A DNA stretch of 64,000 nt from Pelomonas baiyunensis (lineage in GTDB: Bacteria > Pseudomonadota > Gammaproteobacteria > Burkholderiales > Burkholderiaceae_C): positions 744,001 through 808,000 of the forward strand of contig NZ_JBIGIB010000002.1 of NCBI RefSeq assembly GCF_043555935.1, written 5' to 3'. Under the pieces are notes generated by a model that was not told the DNA's origin, did not search any database, and was given only the letters and a program-made list of their open reading frames with translations. Of this stretch, positions 55,516 to 64,000 are shown one piece after another. The position numbers and the translations under genes are program-made. Each line of letters starts with the position of its first letter. The stretch's first letter is position 1.

Positions 55516-57873
55516 ATGCAAGCACCTCGCCTGCTGCCCACCGCTGTGGCAGCCCTGAGCCTGTTTTCTTCCGTCGTCGCCCTGGCCCAGGATGCCAGCA
55601 GTCTGGAGCGGGTGACGGTGGTGGGCTCGCGCAAGACGCTGCCCGCCGCCTCCAGCACCGAAACCCTGGTGCCGGTGGACATCTACTCAATGAGCAAGGT
55701 GACGGAAGGCGGCGGCCAGTTCGACCTGGCGCAGTCGCTGCAGTACCTGTCGCCCTCGTTCAACTCCACGCGCCAGACGGGTGCCGATGGCGCCGACTTG
55801 ATCGACTCGGCTGCGCTGCGCGGCTTGGGTTCGGACCAGACGCTGGTGCTGGTCAACGGCAAGCGCCGCCACACCGTGGCGCTGGTGAACCTGTTCGGCG
55901 CCCGCAACCGCGGCACGACGGGCACGGACATGAACTCGCTGCCGCTGCTGGCCATTGACAACGTGCAGGTGCTGCGCGACGGCGCTGCGGCGCAGTACGG
56001 GTCGGACGCCATCGCCGGCGTCATCAACGTGCAACTGAAGAAGAAGGCCGGCTGCGAGGCCGTGGCCGGTTACGGCCAGTACTCCGCGGGTGACGGCAAG
56101 AACTACCTCGCCTCCGCCTACTGCGGCGTGAAGCTGGCCGGGGGCACGCTGGGCGTGACGGGCGAGTGGCAAGACCGCGGCCGCTCCAACCGCGCCGACC
56201 CGGGCAACCCGCGCACGATTGGCGACACCAAGGTCGAGAACAAGACGCTGTACCTGAATGGCGAATTCCCGCTGGCTGGCGCCGACAAGGTCTACGTCAC
56301 GGCTGGCGCGCAAGACCGCGACGCTTCGTCCGCCGCCTGGGCCCGCAACGGGGACGACGACATCCCCAGCCGCAACTCCGCGGCCATGTACCCGAACGGC
56401 TTCGTGCCCTACATCAACGGCAAGATCCAGGACCGCTACCTGATCGTGGGCTGGAAGTCGGTGGTGGCGGGCTGGGACACCGACCTCTCGCAAACCTACG
56501 GCAGCAACAAGCTCCGCTACAACATCAGCAACACGCTGAACGCCTCCATCGCCAACAAGGATCTGCTGGCTGGCGGCAAGGGCATCAGCCCCAACCAGTT
56601 CGACGCGGGCGGTTTCGGCTTCAGCCAGGCCACCACCAACTTCGATGTGAGCCATTTCTTCCCGGACCTCCTGGGCGGCAGCAACATCGCCTTCGGTGCC
56701 GAGTACCGCAAGGAGAAGTACGACATCGTGGCCGGGGAGCCGGGCTCCTACATCGACGCCGACGGCGTGGGCTTTGGCGGCAACGCTGGCAGCCAGGGCT
56801 TCCCGGGCTTCCAGCCGTCGGACGCCACCAACAAGAGCCGAAACAGCCAGGCGCTGTACGTCGATTGGGAGGCCAACCTGACCCCCGCGCTCACGCTGGA
56901 CGCCGCGCTGCGCGCCGAGCATTACAGCGACTTTGGCTCCACCACAACCGCCAAGCTGGCGGGCAGCTACAAGGCCAGCAAGGAATGGCTGCTGCGCGGC
57001 GCGGCCAGCACCGGCTTCCGGGCGCCCAGCCTGCAGCAGCTGTATTTCTCGTCCACCTTCACCGACTTCATCAGCGGCAAGCCGCTGGATGTGGTGCTGG
57101 CGCCCAACGGCAGCAAGATCGCCAATGCCGCGGGCGTGCCGTCGCTCAAGCAGGAGAAATCCAAAAACGTGACGTTGGGCTTCACCTTCAAACCCAGCGC
57201 CGACACCGCGCTGACCGTGGACCTGTACCAGATCAAGATCCGCGACCGCATCGTGCTGTCCGGCCGCTTCGATGAAGACAACTACCCCAAGCTCGGCGCC
57301 ATCCTGCAGGGCTTGGGTGTGGGCCAGGCCCAGTTCTTCGTGAACTCGATCAACACCAAGACGGAAGGGCTGGACCTGACCGCCTCCACCCGTGCGCGCC
57401 TGGGCGCCGGTCAGCTCAACACCTTCCTGGCCCTGAATGTGAGCCGCACCCAGGTGACGGCCATCAACGCGCCGGCCGCCTTGAAGGGCTTCGAGGATGT
57501 GCTGCTGTCCGAGCGTGAGCGCCTGTTCATCGAGCAGGGCGGCCCCCGCGCGAAGGCCACGCTGGGCTTCGAGTACAGCCAAGGCGCCTGGACGAGCGAG
57601 GCCAAGGTCATTTACTTCGGCAGCCAGACCCAAGGCACCTTCTCTGGCCCGCCGGTGCCCAACCTGCACTACAAGCCCAAGGCCTCGATGGACCTGGGCC
57701 TGAGCTGGCAGGCCACGCCGGCGCTCAAGCTCAGCGTGGGCGGCAACAACGTGTTCAACGTGAAGCCCACGCGCCAGAACCCGGACGAAACCGACAACGG
57801 CTTCTATTACGACAGCGTGCAGTTCGGCCTGAATGGTGCGTCGTACTTCGCACGGGCGCACTACCGGTTCTGA
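55516..57873 (+). CDS. TonB-dependent outer-membrane receptor
   Basis: A 785-residue protein: signal peptide to ~residue 25, a plug domain with VTVVGSRK near the TonB box position, ALRGLGSDQTLVLVNGKRR and VQVLRDGAAAQYGSDAIAGVINV, then a beta-barrel ending in Phe (FARAHYRF). The plug resembles large-substrate receptors rather than siderophore receptors with FecR-type extensions. Substrate unknown; no transporter partner adjoins. The ATG at 55516 follows CCGGAGTTTTC, 145 bp after xerD; that gap holds no riboswitch I can recognise. Confidence 0.92.
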   Translation: MQAPRLLPTAVAALSLFSSVVALAQDASSLERVTVVGSRKTLPAASSTETLVPVDIYSMSKVTEGGGQFDLAQSLQYLSPSFNSTRQTGADGADLIDSAALRGLGSDQTLVLVNGKRRHTVALVNLFGARNRGTTGTDMNSLPLLAIDNVQVLRDGAAAQYGSDAIAGVINVQLKKKAGCEAVAGYGQYSAGDGKNYLASAYCGVKLAGGTLGVTGEWQDRGRSNRADPGNPRTIGDTKVENKTLYLNGEFPLAGADKVYVTAGAQDRDASSAAWARNGDDDIPSRNSAAMYPNGFVPYINGKIQDRYLIVGWKSVVAGWDTDLSQTYGSNKLRYNISNTLNASIANKDLLAGGKGISPNQFDAGGFGFSQATTNFDVSHFFPDLLGGSNIAFGAEYRKEKYDIVAGEPGSYIDADGVGFGGNAGSQGFPGFQPSDATNKSRNSQALYVDWEANLTPALTLDAALRAEHYSDFGSTTTAKLAGSYKASKEWLLRGAASTGFRAPSLQQLYFSSTFTDFISGKPLDVVLAPNGSKIANAAGVPSLKQEKSKNVTLGFTFKPSADTALTVDLYQIKIRDRIVLSGRFDEDNYPKLGAILQGLGVGQAQFFVNSINTKTEGLDLTASTRARLGAGQLNTFLALNVSRTQVTAINAPAALKGFEDVLLSERERLFIEQGGPRAKATLGFEYSQGAWTSEAKVIYFGSQTQGTFSGPPVPNLHYKPKASMDLGLSWQATPALKLSVGGNNVFNVKPTRQNPDETDNGFYYDSVQFGLNGASYFARAHYRF

Positions 57874-57897
57874 CGCCCTCGCGGACAATCCGGGCGG

Positions 57898-58500
57898 ATG
57901 GACCACAGCTTTCTCTCCGCCCTGATCCTGCTGTTGCTGGTGCTGGACCCGCTCGGCAGCCTGCCCATCTTCATTCCCATCATGCGGGCGGTGCCGAAAG
58001 AGCGCCGCACGCGTGTCGCCGTGCGCGAGGTGAGCATTGCGTTTTGCGTGCTCTTCGCGTTCATGTTCCTGGGCGAGGGCTTCCTGCGGGTGATGCACCT
58101 GTCGGAGCGGTCGCTGGAGGTCGCGGGCGGCGTGATCCTCGTGATCATCGCGATCCGCATGATCTTCGGCAGCTCCGGCGAATCGGCCTACGGCGTGGAG
58201 CCCGGCCGCGAGCCGTTGATCTTTCCGCTGGCCGTGCCTTTGCTGGCCGGCCCGTCGGCCATGGCCACGGTGCTGCTGCTGGCCTCGCGCCAGCCGGATC
58301 GCATCTATGAATGGATTGGCGCGCTGAGCACCGCGATGCTGGTGTCGGGCCTGGTGCTGGTGTTGGCCGACCGCATCCGCAAGCTGCTGGGCGATTCGGT
58401 GGTGTCGGCCATCGAGAAGCTGATGGGCCTGGTGCTCACGGCCATTGCCGTGGAAATGATTCTGGCCGGCCTGAAGCGCTACTTCGTCGGCGGGCTGTGA
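57898..58500 (+). CDS. MarC-family membrane protein
   Basis: A 200-residue protein with about six hydrophobic segments and MarC features: LLLLVLDPLGSLPIFIPIM at the start, LAVPLLAGPSAMATVLLL in the middle. The function of MarC/UPF0056 proteins is unknown; the old link to antibiotic resistance has not held. It starts 24 bp after the TonB receptor gene. Confidence 0.92.
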   Translation: MDHSFLSALILLLLVLDPLGSLPIFIPIMRAVPKERRTRVAVREVSIAFCVLFAFMFLGEGFLRVMHLSERSLEVAGGVILVIIAIRMIFGSSGESAYGVEPGREPLIFPLAVPLLAGPSAMATVLLLASRQPDRIYEWIGALSTAMLVSGLVLVLADRIRKLLGDSVVSAIEKLMGLVLTAIAVEMILAGLKRYFVGGL

Positions 58501-58551
58501 GGTCGGGCGGGCATCGCCGCGCCCGGTGACGCGGGGCCAAGGCCCCACCGG

Positions 58552-58698
58552 TCACTTGTTCTTCTTGGCCTCTTTGCCCTTGGGGATGACTGCGGTCATC
58601 GGTGCCACGGGGCGGTCGGAGCCGGCGGACTTGCCGACCGGCGCGTCCTTCTTGGGCTTCTTGCTCATCTTGTTGCTGCGCTGTTCGGTGTTCGCCAT
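58552..58698 (-). CDS. 48-residue basic hypothetical protein
   Basis: An ATG directly preceded by GGAGGACCC, a near-perfect ribosome site, opens a 48-codon frame. The product begins MANTEQRSNKMSKKPKKD and ends PKGKEAKKNK; it is about a quarter lysine, has no hydrophobic stretch, and is probably disordered. From memory, short proteins with a QRSNK/R..KPKK start recur in proteobacteria without known function; I cannot verify this here. It lies between convergent marC and the GNAT gene (same strand, 35 bp downstream of the GNAT stop). Confidence 0.7.
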   Translation of the reverse strand: MANTEQRSNKMSKKPKKDAPVGKSAGSDRPVAPMTAVIPKGKEAKKNK

Positions 58699-58733
58699 GG
58701 GTCCTCCGTGCAAGGCGGTTGAAGTAGGTGGAA

Positions 58734-59294
58734 CTATGCCTCAGCGTCGTAGCGCTGCTTGGCGTCGCTGGTGGCCCACTGCGCGGCGGTGATGTCGTAG
58801 CGCTTGCAGTCCATGTCGTACCAACGCCCCAGGCCGGTGTACGTCATGCCCAGGCGCTCCATCACGGTGGAAGAGGGCGTGTTTTCGGGTTGGCACACGG
58901 CGCACACCAAATCCGGCTTCAATGTTTTGAAGGCCCAGCCGACCATGTGGCGGGCCGCCTCGCTGGCATAGCCCTGGCCCCACGCGTCTTGGCGCAGGCG
59001 CCAGCCGGTTTCCAGCGGGCCGGCCAGGTCGCGGTTCAGGTGCTGGATGCAGCCCATGCCGATCACATCGCCATCGTCTTGGCGGCGGAACGCCCACCAG
59101 GAGTAGCCAAGCTCTGCCCACCGCGCTCGGACGCGGGTGATGACGGCTTGGGTTTCCTCGCGTGTTTCGGGCTTGCCAGTGATGTAGCGCATGACCACCG
59201 GATCGCTGTTGAGGCGGTGCAAACCGTCCAGGTGGGTGTCATCCAGCGGTTCCAACCGCAGCCGAGGGGTGAGGAGGGTGCTCATGCGCGCCAT
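58734..59294 (-). CDS. GNAT-family N-acetyltransferase (RimJ/RimL type)
   Basis: A 186-residue acetyltransferase: TPRLRLEPLDDTHLDGLHRLNSDP is the usual RimJ-like opening, ETGWRLRQDAWGQGYASEAARHMVGWAF contains the acetyl-CoA loop Q-x-x-G-x-G/A, and NTPSSTVMERLGM the end of the domain. The substrate is unknown. Two ATG codons, 59294 and 59285, are possible; GCGGA fits the first. It is divergent from aceA across a 241-bp regulatory region. Confidence 0.88.
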   Translation of the reverse strand: MARMSTLLTPRLRLEPLDDTHLDGLHRLNSDPVVMRYITGKPETREETQAVITRVRARWAELGYSWWAFRRQDDGDVIGMGCIQHLNRDLAGPLETGWRLRQDAWGQGYASEAARHMVGWAFKTLKPDLVCAVCQPENTPSSTVMERLGMTYTGLGRWYDMDCKRYDITAAQWATSDAKQRYDAEA

Positions 59295-59328
59295 TGTTCC
59301 GCCCCAAATCCCACGATTCGAAAGTCAC

Positions 59329-59345
59329 GTTTCACTTCGTGAAAC
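59329..59345. promoter_or_regulatory. 17-bp inverted repeat between GNAT gene and aceA
   Basis: GTTTCACTTCGTGAAAC has perfect seven-base arms around three bases. The form suits an IclR- or TetR-like dimer. It is 34 bp upstream of the GNAT start and about 100 bp upstream of the aceA -35 box, so it could serve either gene. Confidence 0.6.
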
Positions 59346-59352
59346 TCAGCCA

Positions 59353-59370
59353 TGTTGCACTGCCGCAAAA
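59353..59370. promoter_or_regulatory. TTGC-N6-GCAA dyad upstream of aceA
   Basis: TGTTGCACTGCCGCAAAA contains a TTGC/GCAA dyad. It somewhat resembles TGC-rich boxes bound by the PHB regulator PhaR or by RamB/ScfR-type regulators of acetate genes, but the match is from memory and weak. Confidence 0.3.
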
Positions 59371-59428
59371 TTTCTCATCATGGTGAATGGCGTTTTGTGA
59401 TTTGAAACGAGGTGTGCAAGTGATTGAT

Positions 59429-59457
59429 TTGTATGGACAAAGATTTTTGTCTTATAT
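59429..59457 (+). promoter_or_regulatory. Sigma-70-type promoter of aceA
   Basis: TTGTAT, a 17-base spacer and TTATAT form a plausible -35/-10 pair in an A+T-rich island, about 78 bp before the aceA ATG. The -10 box lies inside the palindrome at 59449-59462. Confidence 0.55.
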
Positions 59458-59462
59458 AAGAC
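59449..59462. promoter_or_regulatory. Palindromic operator over the aceA -10 box
   Basis: GTCTTATATAAGAC is a perfect 14-bp palindrome. The same half-site recurs nearby: AAGACttggGTCTT (59459-59472, sharing the right arm) and GTCTTA at 59495-59500. A protein bound here would block RNA polymerase, so repression of isocitrate lyase is the natural reading. Confidence 0.65.
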
Positions 59463-59535
59463 TTGGGTCTTCTCAAGGGGTGGGTGCAGGACTAGTCTTA
59501 CGTCATCGGTTTTCGATGTCTGCAAGGAGATTTTC

Positions 59536-60834
<1,299 letters not shown>

Positions 60835-60905
60835 TCCGGATTAAGGGCGGCGTGAGCCGTCCGCAAAGAGCAATCACAGTCAGAGCGTCAACTCCTGACT
60901 TTCAC

Positions 60906-60928
60906 GACCCGCTTCGGCGGGTCTTTTT
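60906..60928 (+). terminator. Rho-independent terminator of aceA
   Basis: GACCCGC-TTCG-GCGGGTC followed by TTTTT: a seven-pair stem closed by a stable TTCG tetraloop, 72 bp after the aceA stop. Confidence 0.95.
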
Positions 60929-61002
60929 GTTGGTGCGCGGCGGGTGGGCGCGCGCGCTCGCGTTGTCACGGGCGCGTCATACTGGGGTCACACACTGACC
61001 CC

Positions 61003-61860
61003 ATGAACAGCACAACAACAACCACAACGTTCAGTCTCACCGCGCGAATTTCGGCCCGAATGGGAGCCTGGTGGGCCCGCCACCGGGAACCCCGACGCCG
61101 GGCCGCGTTGCGCCGCCGCTGCCCGCCGGCCACGATGGCAGCCGGTCAGATCCCTCCTGCGGTGCGCGCCGTCTGGGCCCAGCAGGCGCCCGATGAATTC
61201 CCGGGGCTGGCGGTGGACGATGCGGCGTGGCTGCGTTGTTCGCTGGGCCTCGCTCAGTTCTTCGAGGTGTGCCGCATCCAGGCGCCCCATGGAGCCTGTG
61301 CATTGCCCAGCAAGGCGGCCGATTCCGTCTGGCACGCGTGGCTTGCGGCGGATGCTGCGGGCCTGGCGGATTGGCAGCAGCGGCATTTCGGCCGGGTGTT
61401 TGACCACCAGGAGACTGCCGCCCTGGGCGCCGGGCCCGAAGACGCCCTGGCGTGCACGTGGGCCGGGGCCTGTCGCAGCGAGGGGGTGGCGCTGCTTGGC
61501 CCCAAGCTGCCGCTGCTGTTCGCGCTCGACGGGCTGCTGCGCTTGCCGACGGGTTGGGCCTATCGCCATGAAGATGGCCGGCTGGTTCACCGCCAGGTTG
61601 ACGGTTTCGGTCGCCCGAGCGGTGATCGCGTCGCGCACGGGGCCACGGCGGGGGACCGCCTCGTGGCGCTGGGGTTGATGAGCCAGGAGGAGCTCACCGT
61701 TGCACGGCGCCGCCAGAGCAGCGACAGCGGCGGCGGGAGCGGTGGCAGCAGTTGCGGCAGCAGTTGGAGCGCTGCGGGTGGCAGCAGCAGCGATGCCAGC
61801 TCGGATGGCGGCGGCAGCAGCTGTGGCTCCAGCTGCGGCGGCGGCGGCGGTGGCGACTGA
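61003..61860 (+). CDS. Glycine-rich-domain-like protein with Ser/Gly/Cys tail
   Basis: A 285-residue protein of unknown function. The middle (~75-135), FFEVCRIQAPHGACALPSKAADSVWHAWLAADAAGL with FGRVFDHQE, resembles the P-S-x-x-V-D-x-x-W-H-x-H block of glycine-rich domain-containing (DUF1399-like) proteins, though I rely on memory. The last ~50 residues are almost only Ser, Gly, Cys and Asp (SSCGSS repeats, ending GGGGGGD). The N-terminus is basic with no clear signal peptide. No partner gene is evident. Confidence 0.6.
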   Translation: MNSTTTTTTFSLTARISARMGAWWARHREPRRRAALRRRCPPATMAAGQIPPAVRAVWAQQAPDEFPGLAVDDAAWLRCSLGLAQFFEVCRIQAPHGACALPSKAADSVWHAWLAADAAGLADWQQRHFGRVFDHQETAALGAGPEDALACTWAGACRSEGVALLGPKLPLLFALDGLLRLPTGWAYRHEDGRLVHRQVDGFGRPSGDRVAHGATAGDRLVALGLMSQEELTVARRRQSSDSGGGSGGSSCGSSWSAAGGSSSDASSDGGGSSCGSSCGGGGGGD

Positions 61861-61872
61861 GCTGCCTCGGAA

Positions 61873-61896
61873 AAGCGCTGCCGGTGCGCAGCGCTT
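61873..61896. terminator. Bidirectional terminator-like hairpin
   Basis: AAGCGCTG and CAGCGCTT pair across eight bases between converging genes. On the minus strand the stem is followed by TTTT; on the plus strand only by a short CT stretch. Confidence 0.5.
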
Positions 61897-61903
61897 CTGA
61901 TCT

Positions 61904-63451
61904 TCAGCGCCGTGCCACCTGGAAGGTGCCCACCGCGCTGTTCAGTGTCACGGCCTGATCGCGCAGGCTTTCCGCAGCGGCGGTGCTTTGCTCCACCAGC
62001 GCGGCGTTCTGCTGGGTCACTTGGTCGAGCTGGGCGATGGCGAGGTTGACCTGCGCAATGCCATCCGACTGTTCCGCCGCGGCGGTGGTGATCTCGCCCA
62101 TGATGTCCTTCACCCGCTGCACCGCACTGACGAGCTCGTTCATCGTGTCGCCCGCCTCGGCCACCAAGCGGCTGCCGGCATCCACGCGCTCCACGCTGCT
62201 GCCAATCAGGCTCTTGATCTCCTTGGCGGCATCCGCTGAGCGGCCCGCGAGCGAGCGCACTTCGCTGGCCACCACCGCGAACCCGCGGCCTTGCTCGCCG
62301 GCCCGCGCCGCCTCCACCGCTGCATTCAGCGCGAGGATGTTGGTCTGGAACGCAATGCCGTCGATCACGCTGATGATCTCAGCGATCTTGTGCGCGCTGG
62401 CGTTGATCTCGCCCATGGTGGTCACCACCTCGCGCACCACCTCGCCCCCCCGTTGAGCCACGCCCGCGGCCGATTGCGCCAGCGTGTTGGCCTGGCCGGC
62501 GGCGGCCGCGGATTGCTGCACCGTGCCGGTCAACTGCTCCATGGCGCTGGCGGTTTCTTCCAGGCTGGACGCGGCCTTTTCGGTGCGGGCGCTCAGGTCC
62601 TGGTTGCCGCTGGCGATTTCGTCGGATGCGGTGCCGATGGACTCCGCCGAGTCGCGGATGCTGCCGATGGTTTGTGCCAAGGTCTCCCGCATCCGCCGCA
62701 GGGTCATCTGCAGCTGGCCGATCTCGTCGTTGCGCGCGGCCATGCCCGAGCCTGACCGCATGAGGTTTCCGTCCGCCACGCGCCCCGCCAGTTCGTTGGC
62801 GGCAGCCAGCGGCACGGTGATGCTGCGGGTGATGAGCCACGCCGCCGCCGCCCCCAGGCCCAGCATCAACAGGCCGAACACGGCCAGCAGCGTGCGACCG
62901 TCTCGGTTGGCGTCGTCGATGCGGGCGGCTGTGGTGTCGATGGACTTGCGCTGGTGGTCCAGAAACTCCTGCATGCGGGCGAGGTACACCTTGGCGCCGG
63001 GCGCGAAGACGTCCTGGAACACTTTGTCGGCGGCTTCGGGCTGGCCGTCTTTCTGCAACTTGACGATCTCGTCGCGCGAGCCGATGTACACCTTGCGTGC
63101 CGCGCTGACGGCGTCGAACAGCGCCTGTTCTTCCGGGGAGCGGATCAAGGCCTTGATGCGGTCTTGCAGTTCGCTGGACGACTTGGTGGACTGCGCCTGA
63201 TCGTCCTTGAACAACTCCACCAGCGACGCGTCGGAGCTCTTGGCGATGGCCATGGTGCGGCGCACGCCGGCGTTGATGTTGCGGCTCCAGTCGGCAATCA
63301 GCCGCTCTTTGGTCAGCGGCTCGTTCATCATTTGCCGGGTGTCGCTGGCGGTGGCCGCCAGTCGCCAGGATGCGAGGCCAATCACGCAAGCTGCGAGGAA
63401 CAGCACCAGCGCAAATCCGCCGGCCAGTCGCTTGCCGATAGAAATCTGCAT
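61904..63451 (-). CDS. Methyl-accepting chemotaxis protein
   Basis: A 515-residue receptor: helix ~10-30, periplasmic four-helix bundle (~33-190, TKERLIADWSRNINAGVRRTMAIAKSSD), helix ~192-212, HAMP, and a signalling domain with the same tip (IAFQTNILALNAAVEAARAGEQGRGFAVVASEVR) as the receptor at 48183. The sensor domains differ, so ligands probably differ. The ATG at 63451 follows AGGAGACACCCCG. It ends ...VGTFQVARR, with no CheR-tether motif. Confidence 0.93.
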   Translation of the reverse strand: MQISIGKRLAGGFALVLFLAACVIGLASWRLAATASDTRQMMNEPLTKERLIADWSRNINAGVRRTMAIAKSSDASLVELFKDDQAQSTKSSSELQDRIKALIRSPEEQALFDAVSAARKVYIGSRDEIVKLQKDGQPEAADKVFQDVFAPGAKVYLARMQEFLDHQRKSIDTTAARIDDANRDGRTLLAVFGLLMLGLGAAAAWLITRSITVPLAAANELAGRVADGNLMRSGSGMAARNDEIGQLQMTLRRMRETLAQTIGSIRDSAESIGTASDEIASGNQDLSARTEKAASSLEETASAMEQLTGTVQQSAAAAGQANTLAQSAAGVAQRGGEVVREVVTTMGEINASAHKIAEIISVIDGIAFQTNILALNAAVEAARAGEQGRGFAVVASEVRSLAGRSADAAKEIKSLIGSSVERVDAGSRLVAEAGDTMNELVSAVQRVKDIMGEITTAAAEQSDGIAQVNLAIAQLDQVTQQNAALVEQSTAAAESLRDQAVTLNSAVGTFQVARR

Positions 63452-63592
63452 CGGGGTGTCTCCTGTCTGTGCACGCGAGGCGCACGCCAGGCAGGGCACG
63501 CCTTCAAGAGGCGATCGTAGACGGCCGCCCGCACGCCGCGCCGGCGAAAAATGGGGCATCGGTCACGCCAATGCGGCCGGCGTCGGGCCGAT

Positions 63593-64000
63593 TCAGCGCG
63601 ATGCGGCCAGCAAGTCGAGGTACTGGGCGGCGCTGGCCAGGCGCGGGTTGGTCTTGTGGCAATGGTCGGCCAGTGCGCGCTCGACGATGGCGGCATCCAG
63701 GTCGCGGTCCACGCCCATGGCATCCAAGCCTGTGGGCAGGCCCAGGCGTTGGTTCAGTGCCTGGATGGCGTGGGCCACGGCGTCTGCCGTGTGTTGAGCC
63801 AGTCCCATGGCCTGCGCCAGCCGGGCGATGCGGCCCTCTCGGCGCACGCTCTCGGCTTCAGCATTGAAGCGAATCACCGCGGGCAGGAACACGGCGTTCA
63901 GGGTGCCGTGATGCAGTCGCGGCACCAGCCCGCCCAGTGCGTGGCTGAGCGAGTGCACGGCGCCCAGGCCCTTCTGGAAGGCCATGGCGCCGTGGATGCT
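63593..64000 (-). CDS. Iron-containing alcohol dehydrogenase, C-terminal part (5' end outside window)
   Basis: The frame is open to the right edge; 135 C-terminal residues are visible. The metal-binding helix region reads AVHSLSHALGGLVPRLHHGTLNAVFLPAVIRFN, with the histidines that hold Fe2+ in group III alcohol dehydrogenases. The remainder is the typical all-helical C-terminal domain. Substrate (alcohol, maleylacetate or other) cannot be judged without the N-terminal half. Confidence 0.88.
   Translation of the reverse strand, partial: SIHGAMAFQKGLGAVHSLSHALGGLVPRLHHGTLNAVFLPAVIRFNAEAESVRREGRIARLAQAMGLAQHTADAVAHAIQALNQRLGLPTGLDAMGVDRDLDAAIVERALADHCHKTNPRLASAAQYLDLLAASR

Noticed and set aside
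55687..58548. 953-codon open frame on the minus strand
   Set aside because: Antisense to the TonB receptor and marC, both unmistakable; no ribosome site or recognisable domain.

Overview
This is a G+C-rich (about two thirds by eye), densely packed chromosomal segment with 52 protein-coding genes supported, two of them cut by the window edges, plus one doubtful 28-codon frame. I saw no tRNA, rRNA, insertion sequence, prophage or CRISPR. The gene content points to a betaproteobacterium of the order Burkholderiales: a Bug-type solute-binding protein, an mdc malonate decarboxylase operon, PEP-CTERM proteins with a PrsT-like TPR lipoprotein, and a queG/tsaE/amiC and mutL/miaA arrangement. A Leptothrix/Rubrivivax/Aquabacterium-type lineage is my guess from the PEP-CTERM genes; genus is not determined.

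Layout. 1-7.1 kb (+): the 3' part of a photolyase-superfamily protein, then a signalling cluster (lone receiver, hybrid kinase with three receivers, CheR-type methyltransferase, receiver-kinase) whose last three genes overlap at their stop/start codons. 7.1-17.2 kb (-): a malonate catabolism operon read as LysR regulator, three-part TRAP transporter, mdcA-C-D-E-G-B-H. 17.2-19.1 kb (-): thyA-folA-DUF4337. 19.2-22.9 kb (-): PrsT-like lipoprotein and a PEP-CTERM protein. 23.1-33.7 kb (-): MsbA-like exporter, acyl-CoA hydrolase/transferase, and a tightly coupled operon SPFH - ribbon-helix-helix - ABC ATPase - FtsX permease - AttH lipocalin - aminotransferase. 33.8-38.0 kb (-): mutL - pseudouridine synthase - miaA. 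38.2-49.7 kb (mostly +): second PEP-CTERM protein, DedA, Tricorn-like protease, NarL-type two-component pair, Tyr/Pro/His-rich secreted protein, cstA-ybdD, chemoreceptor. 49.8-55.4 kb: tsaE-amiC (-) divergent from queG - chalcone-isomerase-like, Bug protein and xerD (+). 55.5-64 kb: TonB receptor, MarC, a 48-residue basic protein, GNAT, isocitrate lyase, a glycine-rich-domain-like protein, a second chemoreceptor, and the 3' part of an iron-containing alcohol dehydrogenase.

How parts fit. The mdc block is a self-contained pathway: import of malonate, cofactor synthesis (MdcB, MdcG), acyl-carrier loading (MdcH) and decarboxylation (MdcA, C, D, E). Isocitrate lyase and CstA fit growth on C2 compounds and response to carbon limitation. 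Two PEP-CTERM genes 15 kb apart each have a well-matched sigma-54 (-24/-12) element at a sensible distance, so they probably share one regulon, although no exosortase or PrsK/PrsR is in the window.

Most notable non-coding signals: the two sigma-54 promoters; a 16-bp perfect palindrome with a third half-site one helical turn away at the head of the SPFH-RHH operon; a 14-bp palindrome covering the -10 box of aceA; and a 17-bp inverted repeat further upstream of aceA. A structural oddity is that tsaE-amiC and mutL-miaA, normally adjacent, are separated by an 11.8-kb block whose genes run almost all in the opposite direction.
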